A DNA stretch of 64,000 nt. Source: an uncultured Hyphomicrobiales bacterium (GTDB lineage: Bacteria > Pseudomonadota > Alphaproteobacteria > Rhizobiales > Devosiaceae). Below, piece by piece: positions 36,238 to 44,882 of this stretch. The stretch is from positions 1 through 64,000 of the forward strand of contig CAIMLX010000094.1 in the NCBI GenBank assembly GCA_903842455.1, written 5' to 3'. The first letter of the stretch is position 1, and the number at the start of each line of letters is the position of its first letter. Both the position numbers and the translations under genes were made by a program. The notes under the pieces were generated by a model. The model was not told the DNA's origin, searched no databases, and worked only from the letters and a program-made list of their open reading frames with translations.

Positions 36238-37386
36238 ATGGCGATGCTTGTGGCCCCTTCGTTCGAACAGCTGGAAAAGCTGAGCGGCACCCGTGATGCC
36301 GACCTGATCACGCGGCGCTTCGTCGATCCCGCGACCAATCGCGGCCGCGGCGCGCAGACCAACCGGAACAGCCGATTCAACCGCGAGAGCCGCGAGGCCT
36401 TCGATGACGGCTGGGGTAAGGTCGAGGACTTGAAGCCCTTCGAAACCATCGAGCATATCGAACGGGCGCGTACCATCATCACCCGCAACGAAAGCCCGGA
36501 TATCGGCTTCGATCGCTCGATCAACGCCTATCGCGGCTGCGAGCATGGCTGCTCCTACTGCTTCGCCCGGCCCACCCACGCCTATCTTGGTCACTCGGCC
36601 GGGCTGGAGTTCGAGCGCGACATCTACATCAAGGCCAACGCCGTCGAGACCCTGCGCAAGGAGCTCGCCGACAAGCGCTACCGCCCCAAGGCCATCGCCA
36701 TGGGCACCAATACCGACCCCTACCAGCCCGCCGAGCGTCAGCACCGGCTGACCCGCGGCATCCTCGAAGTGATGCTGGAGACGCGGCACCCGGTGACCAT
36801 CACCACCAAGTCGGCGCTGGTGGTGCGTGACCTCGACCTGTTGAAGCCGCTGGCCGAGCAGGGCCTGGTACGGGTCGCGCTGTCGATCACCAGCATGGAC
36901 CATATCCTCAGCCGCAAGATGGAGCCGCGCGCCTCGACGCCTGAGAAGCGGCTCGAAGCAGTACGGCTGCTGTCGGAGGCCGGCATCCCGACAATCGTGA
37001 TGGCGGCGCCGATGATCCCGGCGATCAACGACATGGAGCTCGAGCGCATCCTCGATGCGGCAGCGGCACAGGGCGCGCGCGACGCGACCGCCATCCTGCT
37101 GCGCCTGCCTGGCGAGGTGCGCGACATCTTCCGCGAGTGGCTGCTGCGGCACTTCCCCGATCGCGTCAGCCACGTCATGAGCCTCGTCCGCGACACCCGC
37201 GGCGGCAAGGACAACGACCCCAATTTCGGCACCCGCTTCGTTGGCGAGGGCCCCTACGCCGTGCTGCTGCGCCAGCGGCTGGACCTGGCCCGCGAGCGCT
37301 ACGGCCTCAACAAGCCGATGCCGCCGCTACGCACGGATCTGTTCCAGCATCCCACGATCGATGACGGGCAGATGAGTTTGTTCTGA
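36238..37386 (+). CDS. PA0069 family radical SAM protein
   Basis: A 382-residue radical SAM enzyme related in domain type to spore photoproduct lyase and Rv2578c/PA0069 proteins. The iron-sulfur motif CEHGCSYCFARPTH is at about residue 101, preceded by NAYRGC. MGTNTDPYQPAER and the VTITTKSALVVRDLDLL segment follow. AGGAG lies seven bases before the ATG. The substrate is unknown. The LexA-type box upstream suggests induction by DNA damage and thus a link to DNA repair, which is inference. Confidence 0.9.
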   Translation: MAMLVAPSFEQLEKLSGTRDADLITRRFVDPATNRGRGAQTNRNSRFNRESREAFDDGWGKVEDLKPFETIEHIERARTIITRNESPDIGFDRSINAYRGCEHGCSYCFARPTHAYLGHSAGLEFERDIYIKANAVETLRKELADKRYRPKAIAMGTNTDPYQPAERQHRLTRGILEVMLETRHPVTITTKSALVVRDLDLLKPLAEQGLVRVALSITSMDHILSRKMEPRASTPEKRLEAVRLLSEAGIPTIVMAAPMIPAINDMELERILDAAAAQGARDATAILLRLPGEVRDIFREWLLRHFPDRVSHVMSLVRDTRGGKDNDPNFGTRFVGEGPYAVLLRQRLDLARERYGLNKPMPPLRTDLFQHPTIDDGQMSLF

Positions 37387-37405
37387 GACGAGCGGCGCTC
37401 TGCGC

Positions 37406-37550
37406 CGACCCCTCATCCGGCTGCCGCCACCTTCTCCCAAGAGGGGAGAAGGCGATGGAGCCGGCACAGCGGTGAAGTGAGGGGAAGTCGCCGAGTGTTC
37501 GCCTTCTCCCCTTTTGGGAGAAGGTGCCCGAAGGGCGGATGAGGGGTGCG
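37406..37550. repeat. Mosaic palindromic element, copy 4
   Basis: Begins CGACCCCTCATCCGGCTG and ends CGGATGAGGGGTGCG. Inner arms are CACCTTCTCCCAAGAGGGGAG and its near complement. The interior (CGATGGAGCCGGCACAGCGG...) closely matches the copy at 44724. It lies 20 bases after the radical SAM gene. Confidence 0.85.
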
Positions 37551-37574
37551 CAATCGCAGATTGCGCTTCCAGCC

Positions 37575-37754
37575 TCACTCCTCGTCTACATCCTTCGCCA
37601 CCGGATCGACCTTGTGCTTCGCCTTTCGGCGATAGCCCTTCGGATCGGGTTCCACCTTGGGCTTGAACAGGCCCTCCGCCAGCGACTTTGCCGCGAGATT
37701 GCGCGGCGCCGTCTGCTTGCGGCCGAGCTTCACGCTGATCGGCTTTTCCTTCAT
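37575..37754 (-). CDS. Small basic hypothetical protein
   Basis: A 59-residue reading frame (MKEKPISVKLGRKQTAPRNL... ending DPVAKDVDEE) on the minus strand. It is rich in Lys, Arg and Pro with an acidic C-terminus and has no hydrophobic segment. It starts 23 bases downstream of the MFS transporter gene on the same strand. Codon use (strong GC at third positions) and the clean start and stop support a real gene, but I do not recognise a family and cannot suggest a role. Confidence 0.6.
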   Translation of the reverse strand: MKEKPISVKLGRKQTAPRNLAAKSLAEGLFKPKVEPDPKGYRRKAKHKVDPVAKDVDEE

Positions 37755-37777
37755 CGCCCGTCCTGCCGCTCTCAGCC

Positions 37778-39301
37778 CTATGGTTTGGGCTTGAGTGTGC
37801 CATCGGGCTCGGCCGCTGGAGCCGGTTCGGCCGGTGGCTCCACGACGACCTCGGCACTCGCGCCCGCTACCGGCGGCTGCTCGTCGACCGGGTCAGTCGC
37901 CTGCCCCGTATCGACGATCACCACCGGTGCGATCGGGTCGGACACAATGATCTCGACCTCACTCTCGGGTGCCGCGGGTGCAGCAGCAGCCGCTGAGGGC
38001 GCGGGAGCTGCGGCGGGCGCTGGAGCCACAGGCCAGACCGATTCGGTCCGCGGCAGGTTCTCCTGCGATTCGTCCGCTCGTGGATCGAGTGCGACCGTCC
38101 CCGGCGAGATCGGCTTTTCCGCGCTCATCACCCGGAAGCGCACGCGCCAGCCCTGCCGGAACGGCCGGATTCGCATGCGCAGGAACGCCGTGACGGCGAG
38201 CGCCCCGTGGAAGGTGGCGGTGACGATGAACAGGCCCACCGGCGCAATGCTGCTCATCACCCAGCTGCCGATAATCGGACCGATCGCGAGCCCGGTGCCC
38301 AGCACCAGCAGCATGCCACCGGCGACGCGCCCGAACTCGCCGTCCTTGGCGAAGTCATTCGCGTGCGCCACCGCGATCGCATAGAGCGGATAGGCGCAGA
38401 GGCCATAAAGCCCGAACAGCCCGAACATCAGCCACAGCACGTCGATATTGGGGTTGATCAGCACGGTGAGGAAGCCGATCACGCAGGCGCCGCCCGACAG
38501 CGCCACGATCACCAGCCGCCGGTCGATCTTGTCGCTGAGGCGTCCCGCCGGGATCTGCGCGATGGCGCCGAGGATGGCGGTCACCGCGAACAGCATGGCG
38601 ATCTCGCTCGCCGGCAGCTTCTGCTGGAAGCCATAGACCGGCGCCAGCGTGCCGAAGGTGCCGTTCGCCATGCCGCAGGCGAAGGCTGCGATCACCGCCA
38701 GCGGCGAGGTCTTGTAGAGCAGCACCACGTCGAGCTTGGCCGATGCGATGGGCCGCGGCTGCGGCGTCGAGGTCATCGCCGAGGGCAGCACCGCGCAGAT
38801 GAAGCTGATGGCGCCGATCACGAACGGGATGTAGCCCGTCGTGCCGGTCACCGACATGGCCAACTGCCCCACGGTGGAGGCCGCCATGTTGATGGTGGTG
38901 TAAACCGAAAAGATGGTGCCACGGCTGCGGTTATCGGCCACTTCGTTGAGCCAGCTCTCGACGATCATCGCCGCCCCGGCAAAGCAGAAGCCCGAAAAGG
39001 CGCGGAGGATGATCCAGCTGACATCGTTGATCAGCAGCAGGTTGCAGAGGATGGTGACGGTGCCGATCGCCGCCATGATCGAGAAGGCGCGGATGTGCCC
39101 CACCCGTTTCACCAGCATTGGCACGGTGATCGAGCCGGCGACGAAGCCCACTGACCAGCCGGTGCCGATCAGGCCCAGCGCATAAAGCGGGAACCCTTCC
39201 TCAGCGCCGCGCACCGAGAGCAGCAGGCCCTGTAGCCCACCGCCGAACATGAGCAGGGCCGAGCCGATGAACAGTGCGTAGATCTTGAATGCGGAGGACA
39301 T
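37778..39301 (-). CDS. MFS transporter with Pro/Ala-rich C-terminal tail
   Basis: A 507-residue protein. The first 390 residues form about 12 membrane helices with the layout of the YcaD/sugar-type MFS group (GTGWSVGFVAGSITVPMLVKRVGH, RAFSGFCFAGAAMIVESWLNEVADNRSRG, PAGRLSDKIDRRLVI). The last 100 or so residues are Pro, Ala and acidic and probably disordered (VAPAPAAAPAPSAAA...). The substrate is unknown. I chose the ATG at 39301 with AAAAGG upstream over one five codons earlier. No regulator is adjacent. Confidence 0.88.
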   Translation of the reverse strand: MSSAFKIYALFIGSALLMFGGGLQGLLLSVRGAEEGFPLYALGLIGTGWSVGFVAGSITVPMLVKRVGHIRAFSIMAAIGTVTILCNLLLINDVSWIILRAFSGFCFAGAAMIVESWLNEVADNRSRGTIFSVYTTINMAASTVGQLAMSVTGTTGYIPFVIGAISFICAVLPSAMTSTPQPRPIASAKLDVVLLYKTSPLAVIAAFACGMANGTFGTLAPVYGFQQKLPASEIAMLFAVTAILGAIAQIPAGRLSDKIDRRLVIVALSGGACVIGFLTVLINPNIDVLWLMFGLFGLYGLCAYPLYAIAVAHANDFAKDGEFGRVAGGMLLVLGTGLAIGPIIGSWVMSSIAPVGLFIVTATFHGALAVTAFLRMRIRPFRQGWRVRFRVMSAEKPISPGTVALDPRADESQENLPRTESVWPVAPAPAAAPAPSAAAAAPAAPESEVEIIVSDPIAPVVIVDTGQATDPVDEQPPVAGASAEVVVEPPAEPAPAAEPDGTLKPKP

Positions 39302-39434
39302 GGCGCCTTTTCTCATCGGAGCGCGACCAGCCGAACGTTGCGGTTCGGCTGCGCGACCACCTGTGCGAAGGATTCGTCGAACTCACGCTGCTGCCCATCG
39401 AAGCGGACGGAATTCGGGCAGCGCCACTAAGACT

Positions 39435-40292
39435 TCAATTGTTTTCCGCCTCGATTGCTTGCCTAAGGCTTAACATGTCGCGCCAGGCCAGCGCTTTGCT
39501 CGCCGGAGTGCGCAGCAGATAGGCCGGGTGCAGCATAGCCAGCGACCGGACGCGGTGGCTGCCGATCTCGAGCTCCTTCCACCGCCCGCGCATGCGGGTG
39601 ATGCCGTTGCCGGTCTCGAACAGCGATTTGGTCGGCACGTTCCCGAGTGTCACGAGGAGCTTCGGGGCCACCAGTTCCACCTGCCGCACGAGGAACGGCG
39701 CGCACAGCGCCAGTTCCTCCGGCGAGGGGTCGCGGTTGCCCGGCGGCCGCCACGGCACCATGTTGGCGATGTACACCTTGGAGCGGTCGAGCCCGATGGC
39801 GGCGAGCATGCGATCGAGCAGTTGCCCGGCGCGGCCGACGAAGGGTTTTCCGACGAGGTCTTCCTGCTCGCCGGGCCCTTCGCCCACCAGCATGATCTCG
39901 GCCTCCGGGTTGCCATCGGCGAAGCAGAGCTGCGTCGCCCGCTTCTTCAGCGTGCAGCCCTCGTAGGCGTCCATCGCAGCCCGCAGCGCCTCGAGCGTCG
40001 GCGCGGCCGCGGCGAGGGCCCGGGTCTCGGCGGGATCGGCGGTTAGCGAGGTGATGAGAGCTGGAGCGGCGGGCGGCGTATCGCCCCCGCGCTGCAGGGC
40101 CGGCGCAACAATGCGCGGCGGGGTGGGTCCGGCCGCCGCCGGGGGCATCGGCGACGAGCGCCGCGGCGCCGCGGCCGAGGCGGCGAACCGGTCGACCGGC
40201 TCTTCGCCCACCGCCAGGTCCACGCCGACGGCGCGATACCAGTCGAGTGCCGCGACGAGCTCAGCCTCATTTTGCGGTCGATTGAGGGACAT
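39435..40292 (-). CDS. Uracil-DNA glycosylase, family 4
   Basis: A 285-residue iron-sulfur uracil-DNA glycosylase (thermophilic-type family 4). After a Pro/Ala-rich N-terminus of about 90 residues come the cysteines of CTLKKRATQLCF, the catalytic motif GEGPGEQEDLVGKPFVGRAG, NMVPWRPPGNR and the C-terminal MLHPAYLLR (HPAYLLR). It removes uracil from DNA. The longest frame extends to 41189, running antisense to the ETF gene; the ATG at 40292 begins the true protein (MSLNRPQNEAEL). It diverges from the ETF-QO gene. Confidence 0.95.
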   Translation of the reverse strand: MSLNRPQNEAELVAALDWYRAVGVDLAVGEEPVDRFAASAAAPRRSSPMPPAAAGPTPPRIVAPALQRGGDTPPAAPALITSLTADPAETRALAAAAPTLEALRAAMDAYEGCTLKKRATQLCFADGNPEAEIMLVGEGPGEQEDLVGKPFVGRAGQLLDRMLAAIGLDRSKVYIANMVPWRPPGNRDPSPEELALCAPFLVRQVELVAPKLLVTLGNVPTKSLFETGNGITRMRGRWKELEIGSHRVRSLAMLHPAYLLRTPASKALAWRDMLSLRQAIEAENN

Positions 40293-40346
40293 GAAACCTG
40301 TTATGTCACAGCCCGCTTCCCCCCGCCAGACTAGGACGAGACGAGA

Positions 40347-41990
40347 TTGGCCGACGCCGGAACCCGCGAAATCCTCGACACGGACGTGGTCATCGTCGGG
40401 GCAGGGCCGGCCGGACTCGCCGCCGCCATCCGGCTGAAGCAGAAGTCGCCCGAACTCGCCATCACCGTTGTGGAAAAGTCGGCCGAACTCGGCGGGCACA
40501 TCCTGTCGGGCGCCGTGATGAACCCCGTCGGTATGGATGCCCTTATATCCGACTGGCGGGCTCGCGCTCCGCTTGGCCCCTGGGTGACCGGGGATACCTT
40601 CCACTTCCTGTCCCGCACCGGCGATTTCCGGCTGCCGCATTTCCTGATCCCGCCGCAGATGAAGGTGCCGAACGCCGTCATCATCTCGCTGGGCGACCTG
40701 GTGAAGTGGCTGGGGGAAGAGGCGCAGGCGCTCGGCATCGACATCTTCCCGATGACGGCCGCGGTCGACGTGCTGACCGGCGACAAGGGTGAAGTTCAGG
40801 GCATAATCACCGGCGACCTCGGGCTCGATGCAGCTGGCAATCCCAAGTCGAGCCATGCTGCCGGCATCGTGTTGCGGGCAAAGTACACGCTGATCGGCGA
40901 GGGCGCACGCGGTTCGCTGGCGAAGGGGCTCATCGCCCGATTCGGGCTCGAAACCGGGCCGCAGCTTTATGGCCTCGGCATCAAGGAAGTGTGGGAACTG
41001 GCGCCCGATCGCCACCATCCGGGCCGCATCGACCACTATCTCGGCTACCCGCTCGACGACAATACCTCGGGCGGCGGCTTCGCCTACCACGCGCAGGACC
41101 GGAAGCTGTATCTGGGCTTCGTCACCCACCTCGGCTATTCCGACCCCAGCCTCTCGCCGTTTGGCGAGTTCCAGCGCTTCAAGGCGCATCCGTCGATCAC
41201 CCGGCTGCTCGACGGCGCGACGCGGCTGAGCTACGGCGCCCGGGCGCTCACCTCAGGCGGCCTGCAGTCGGTGCCGAACCTGGCTTTCCCCGGCGGCGCG
41301 CTGATCGGCTGCGCGGCTGGCTTCATGAATGTCCCGGCGCTCAAGGCCATCCACAGCGCCATCCGCTCGGGCATCGCCACCGCCGATGCGGTGGCCGAGG
41401 CGGTGGGGCAGGGCAGGGCGCACGACACTCTCAGCGGCCTCAACGACCGCGTACTGGCGACCGGCATCGGCGCCGAGCTGAAACCGGTGCGCAACGTCAA
41501 GCCGCTCTGGGGCCGGGCCGGCACGGTGCTCGGCGTGGCGCTCGGCGGCTTCGACATGTGGTGCCAGGCCCTGTTCGGCCGCTCGCTCTTCGGCACGCTG
41601 AAGCACCGCCACGCCGATGCCGATACGCTGCTGCCATCGGGCGCCGCCCCCGCGAAGCGGTACGACAAGCCGGACGGCAAGCGCACCTTCGATCGCAACA
41701 GCTCGGTCTTCCTCGCCAACCTCAGCCACGACGAAGACCAGCCGGTGCACCTGAAGCTGGCCGATCCGGCCGTGCCCGTCCGCGACAACCTTCCCCGCTA
41801 CGGCGAGCCCGCCCCGCTCTACTGCCCTGCCGGGGTTTACGAGATTGCGGAGGAGGGCGGCGAGCCGGTGTTTCGCATCCACGCGGCCAACTGCGTCCAC
41901 TGCAAGACCTGCGATATCAAGGATCCGGCGCGCAACATCACCTGGGTTCCCCCCGAAGGAGGCTCGGGTCCCAACTACGCCGGGATGTGA
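40347..41990 (+). CDS. Electron transfer flavoprotein-ubiquinone oxidoreductase
   Basis: A 547-residue enzyme passing electrons from ETF to ubiquinone. The FAD-binding dinucleotide motif is VVIVGAGPAGLAAAIRLKQ, and the C-terminal 4Fe-4S domain has CPAGVYEI and NCVHCKTCDIKDP. Middle segments GAVMNPVGMDAL and the WELAPDRHHPGRIDHYLGYP are typical. The start is a TTG at 40347 with AGGA 10 bases upstream. Full length compared with the mitochondrial enzyme without its targeting sequence. Confidence 0.96.
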   Translation: MADAGTREILDTDVVIVGAGPAGLAAAIRLKQKSPELAITVVEKSAELGGHILSGAVMNPVGMDALISDWRARAPLGPWVTGDTFHFLSRTGDFRLPHFLIPPQMKVPNAVIISLGDLVKWLGEEAQALGIDIFPMTAAVDVLTGDKGEVQGIITGDLGLDAAGNPKSSHAAGIVLRAKYTLIGEGARGSLAKGLIARFGLETGPQLYGLGIKEVWELAPDRHHPGRIDHYLGYPLDDNTSGGGFAYHAQDRKLYLGFVTHLGYSDPSLSPFGEFQRFKAHPSITRLLDGATRLSYGARALTSGGLQSVPNLAFPGGALIGCAAGFMNVPALKAIHSAIRSGIATADAVAEAVGQGRAHDTLSGLNDRVLATGIGAELKPVRNVKPLWGRAGTVLGVALGGFDMWCQALFGRSLFGTLKHRHADADTLLPSGAAPAKRYDKPDGKRTFDRNSSVFLANLSHDEDQPVHLKLADPAVPVRDNLPRYGEPAPLYCPAGVYEIAEEGGEPVFRIHAANCVHCKTCDIKDPARNITWVPPEGGSGPNYAGM

Positions 41991-42089
41991 CCCCTCACAC
42001 AATCGTGCCCGCCCCTTGCGGCGCAGCCCCGAAATCGCCCATCTTGGCCCGTCAAAGTCCGGTTCCGGACCCTTGGAGTTTGCCCGCCT

Positions 42090-43826
42090 GTGACCCATCC
42101 CGCCCGCCTCATCAGCTCGGCCATCATCGTCCTCGCGCTCTGCACCGGAGGCGCGCTCTCGGTAGAGGGCCAGATGTTCGATGTGGCTCGCCAGACCTCC
42201 GCCGGAAACTTCCTTGCCGGGCGCGAGGCACTGGCCGACATGCGCAACGAGGATGCGGCACGCTATTTCAACGATGCCGCGATCGGCGATTGGGACAACC
42301 CCATCCTCGTCGAACGCAGCTTCATCGCCCATGCAGCCGCCGGGCAGATCACCGATTCGGCGCGGGTGGCCCGCCATCTGCTCGAACTGAATTCCCCCAA
42401 TGACCTGGCTACCCTGGTGCTAGGGGTCGAGGCGCTGAAGGATCGCCGCTACGCCGCGGCGGCGCGGGCGCTCGAAGATGTGGGCGGCGACACTTATGCC
42501 GGCATCGCCGGCGGCGTGCTCCGCGCCTGGGCCCTGACGGCCGATGGCAAGTTGCAGCAGGCCAACGAGGTGCTGGACGGGATCGGCGAAGGCGGGCTCG
42601 AGGATTTCCTCGTCTTCCACCGGGCGCTGATGGCCGATGTATCGGGCCGTACCGCCGACGCGCTCGAACTGGCGAAGCGGTCCTACGAGGCCGACCCCTA
42701 CGTCGCCCGCATCGTCGAGGCCTATACGCGCATGCTCGGCAATGCCGGTCGCTTCGACGAGGCGGAGAAGGTGCTGGCCGATTACGCCACGCAGGGCCTC
42801 GGCCATCCGCTGGTCACCGCCGTCAAGGAGAAGATCGACCTCAAGCAGCGGCCGGGCGTGTTCGCCGCCAATGTCCAGGCAGGCGCCGCGGAGCTGTTCC
42901 ACTCCATCGGCGTGGCGCTGGCCCGCGAGGGCACCGGCGACATTGCCGCCGTGTTCCTGCAGCTGGGCATGTACCTCGACCCCGGCGCCGACGTCATCGA
43001 CCTCGTCTACGCGCAGATGCTCGATTCGGTCGGCCAGCACGAACTGGCCAACGTCATCTACGACAAGCTCCCCGCCAACTCGCCGCTGAAGCCGATGGCC
43101 GTCGTGCGCGTTGCGGAAAACCTCGACGCGCTCGGCGACAAGGATGAAGCGCTGCGCCGGCTCGGCAACATCGTTTCGACCAATCCGGAGGACCTGGAGG
43201 CGCTGTCGGTGCTGGGCGACCTGCAGCGCGGCGCCAAGCAATATGCCGAGGCCGCGGAAACCTACACCCAGGCACTCGCCGTCTCCGGCGGCGAAAGCCC
43301 GGCCGACTGGCGCTTCTACTATGTGCGCGGCATTTCCTACGAGCGCGCCAAGGATTGGCCGAAGGCCGAGGCGGATTTCCAGAAGGCACTCACCCTCAAT
43401 CCCGACCAGCCGCAGGTGCTGAACTACCTCGGCTACAGCTGGGTCGACCAGGGCATCAACCTGCTGCCGGCGCTGGAGATGATCGAGCGCGCCGTCGCCG
43501 CGGCCCCCAATGACGGCTACATCATCGATTCGCTCGGCTGGGCGTTCTATCGTCTCGGCCGCTACGACGAAGCGGTGCAGCAGCTCGAACGGGCCGTGCA
43601 GTTGCGCTCGACCGATCCCGAGATCAACGATCACCTCGGCGACGCCTACTGGCGGGCCGGCCGCGAGCTCGAAGCCCGCTTCCAGTGGAACATCGCCGCC
43701 TCGGTAGACAAGGAAGGTGCGGTCAAGGAGCGCGTCGCAGCCAAGCTGCGCGAGGGTCTAGAGGCCGTGCCGCCGGCGCCCGATGCGGGGCCGGTGGCGG
43801 AAACCCCGGCGGTTCCTGCCCAGTAA
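42090..43826 (+). CDS. Tetratricopeptide repeat protein
   Basis: A 578-residue periplasmic protein with an N-terminal signal-like segment (LISSAIIVLALCTGGALSVEG) and repeated TPR helices. The clearest repeats are DWPKAEADFQKALTLNPDQP and YDEAVQQLERAVQLRSTDPE near the C-terminus, giving a family like those beside ispE in many alphaproteobacteria. TPR proteins act as scaffolds, and the partner is not known. The GTG at 42090 has GGAG eleven bases upstream. Its TAA stop overlaps the ispE start as TAATG. Confidence 0.9.
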   Translation: MTHPARLISSAIIVLALCTGGALSVEGQMFDVARQTSAGNFLAGREALADMRNEDAARYFNDAAIGDWDNPILVERSFIAHAAAGQITDSARVARHLLELNSPNDLATLVLGVEALKDRRYAAAARALEDVGGDTYAGIAGGVLRAWALTADGKLQQANEVLDGIGEGGLEDFLVFHRALMADVSGRTADALELAKRSYEADPYVARIVEAYTRMLGNAGRFDEAEKVLADYATQGLGHPLVTAVKEKIDLKQRPGVFAANVQAGAAELFHSIGVALAREGTGDIAAVFLQLGMYLDPGADVIDLVYAQMLDSVGQHELANVIYDKLPANSPLKPMAVVRVAENLDALGDKDEALRRLGNIVSTNPEDLEALSVLGDLQRGAKQYAEAAETYTQALAVSGGESPADWRFYYVRGISYERAKDWPKAEADFQKALTLNPDQPQVLNYLGYSWVDQGINLLPALEMIERAVAAAPNDGYIIDSLGWAFYRLGRYDEAVQQLERAVQLRSTDPEINDHLGDAYWRAGRELEARFQWNIAASVDKEGAVKERVAAKLREGLEAVPPAPDAGPVAETPAVPAQ

Positions 43827-44704
43827 TGGACGAGGTCCATTCGGAGGCTGCCCCCGCCAAGGTCAACCTCGCCCTTCACGTTACCAACCGCCGCGCCGAC
43901 GGCTACCATGAGCTCGAAAGCCTCGTGGTGTTCGCCGGTGTCGCCGATGAACTGGTGGCGCGGCCGGCGCGGCGCGACAGCCTGACGGTCACCGGGCCGT
44001 TCGCCGCTGCGGCAGGGAACGGCGACTCCAACCTCGTCTCCCGCGCCGTCGCCGCATTCCGGGCGCGCTGGCCCGATCACGTCGAGACCGGGCTGGCCGT
44101 CGAGCTGGTGAAAAACCTGCCGGTCGCCGCGGGGCTCGGTGGCGGTTCCGCCGATGCGGCGGCCGCCCTGCGCCTGATGGCCGGCCTCGGCGAGGCCGAC
44201 ATCGCCTTTGCCGACCTCTCCGCCGTGGCGCTCGGCCTCGGCGCCGACGTGCCGGCCTGCCTGCTGTCCCGGCCACTCGAGGTGCGGGGCATCGGCGAAA
44301 TCCTCCACCCGCTCCGTGCCTTCCCCGAGACCCATATCGTATTGGTCAATCCGCTGGTGCCGGTGGTGACCGCCGACGTCTTCCGCCGCCTGCAGTCGCG
44401 GCAGAACCCGCCGCTGCCGGCTCTCCCGGCGCCGCTGACGCGCCCGGCCCAACTTGGCCTGTGGCTCGCTGAAACCCGCAACGACCTGGAGCCTCCGGCG
44501 CTGTCGCTGGTCCCCGTCATCGGCCAGCTGATCGCCGAACTGGCCCAGTTCGATGGTTGCATGCTGGCCCGCATGTCGGGCTCCGGCGGCACCGTATTCG
44601 GCCTCTTCGCCTCCGCTTCCGGCGCCCACCAGGCCGCCCACGACCTGCGCGAGCGCCACCGCGACTACTGGGTCGCAGCCTCACCAGTGGTATTGCCGGG
44701 GTAG
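43826..44704 (+). CDS. ispE: 4-diphosphocytidyl-2-C-methyl-D-erythritol kinase
   Basis: GHMP kinase of the non-mevalonate isoprenoid pathway, 292 residues. The first motif is APAKVNLALHVTNRRADGYHEL, the phosphate loop is LPVAAGLGGGSADAAAAL, and the third motif is ARMSGSGGTVFGLF. These three together are diagnostic. The start overlaps the TPR stop by one base. ispH (49.7-51.2 kb) and a polyprenyl synthase are also in the window, so this part serves isoprenoid synthesis. Confidence 0.96.
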   Translation: MDEVHSEAAPAKVNLALHVTNRRADGYHELESLVVFAGVADELVARPARRDSLTVTGPFAAAAGNGDSNLVSRAVAAFRARWPDHVETGLAVELVKNLPVAAGLGGGSADAAAALRLMAGLGEADIAFADLSAVALGLGADVPACLLSRPLEVRGIGEILHPLRAFPETHIVLVNPLVPVVTADVFRRLQSRQNPPLPALPAPLTRPAQLGLWLAETRNDLEPPALSLVPVIGQLIAELAQFDGCMLARMSGSGGTVFGLFASASGAHQAAHDLRERHRDYWVAASPVVLPG

Positions 44705-44723
44705 GTGGGGCGGGTACCTGAAA

Positions 44724-44864
44724 ACCCCTCATCCGGCTGCCGCCACCTTCTCCCACAGGGGGAGAAGACGATGGAGCCGCCACGCCGATGGTGAAGAGGG
44801 GAAATCGCGGAGTGTTCGCCTTCTCCCCTTGTGGGAGAAGGTGCCCGAAGGGCGGATGAGGGGT
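44724..44864. repeat. Mosaic palindromic element, copy 5
   Basis: Begins ACCCCTCATCCGGCTGCCGC and ends GGCGGATGAGGGGT. Its interior is about 85% like the element at 37406 and in the same orientation. It lies in the gap between the convergent ispE and polyprenyl synthase genes and could end both transcripts. Confidence 0.85.
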
Positions 44865-44882
44865 CGTTCGCGTAGCGAAAGT

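Noticed and set aside
36069-36524. A 292-residue version of the VOC protein
   Set aside because: The added N-terminus overlaps the radical SAM gene and has no VOC similarity; the ATG at 36068 fits the fold.
40293-41189. Extension of the uracil glycosylase frame to 41189
   Set aside because: It runs antisense to the ETF-QO gene and adds no family residues; the ATG at 40292 starts the protein.
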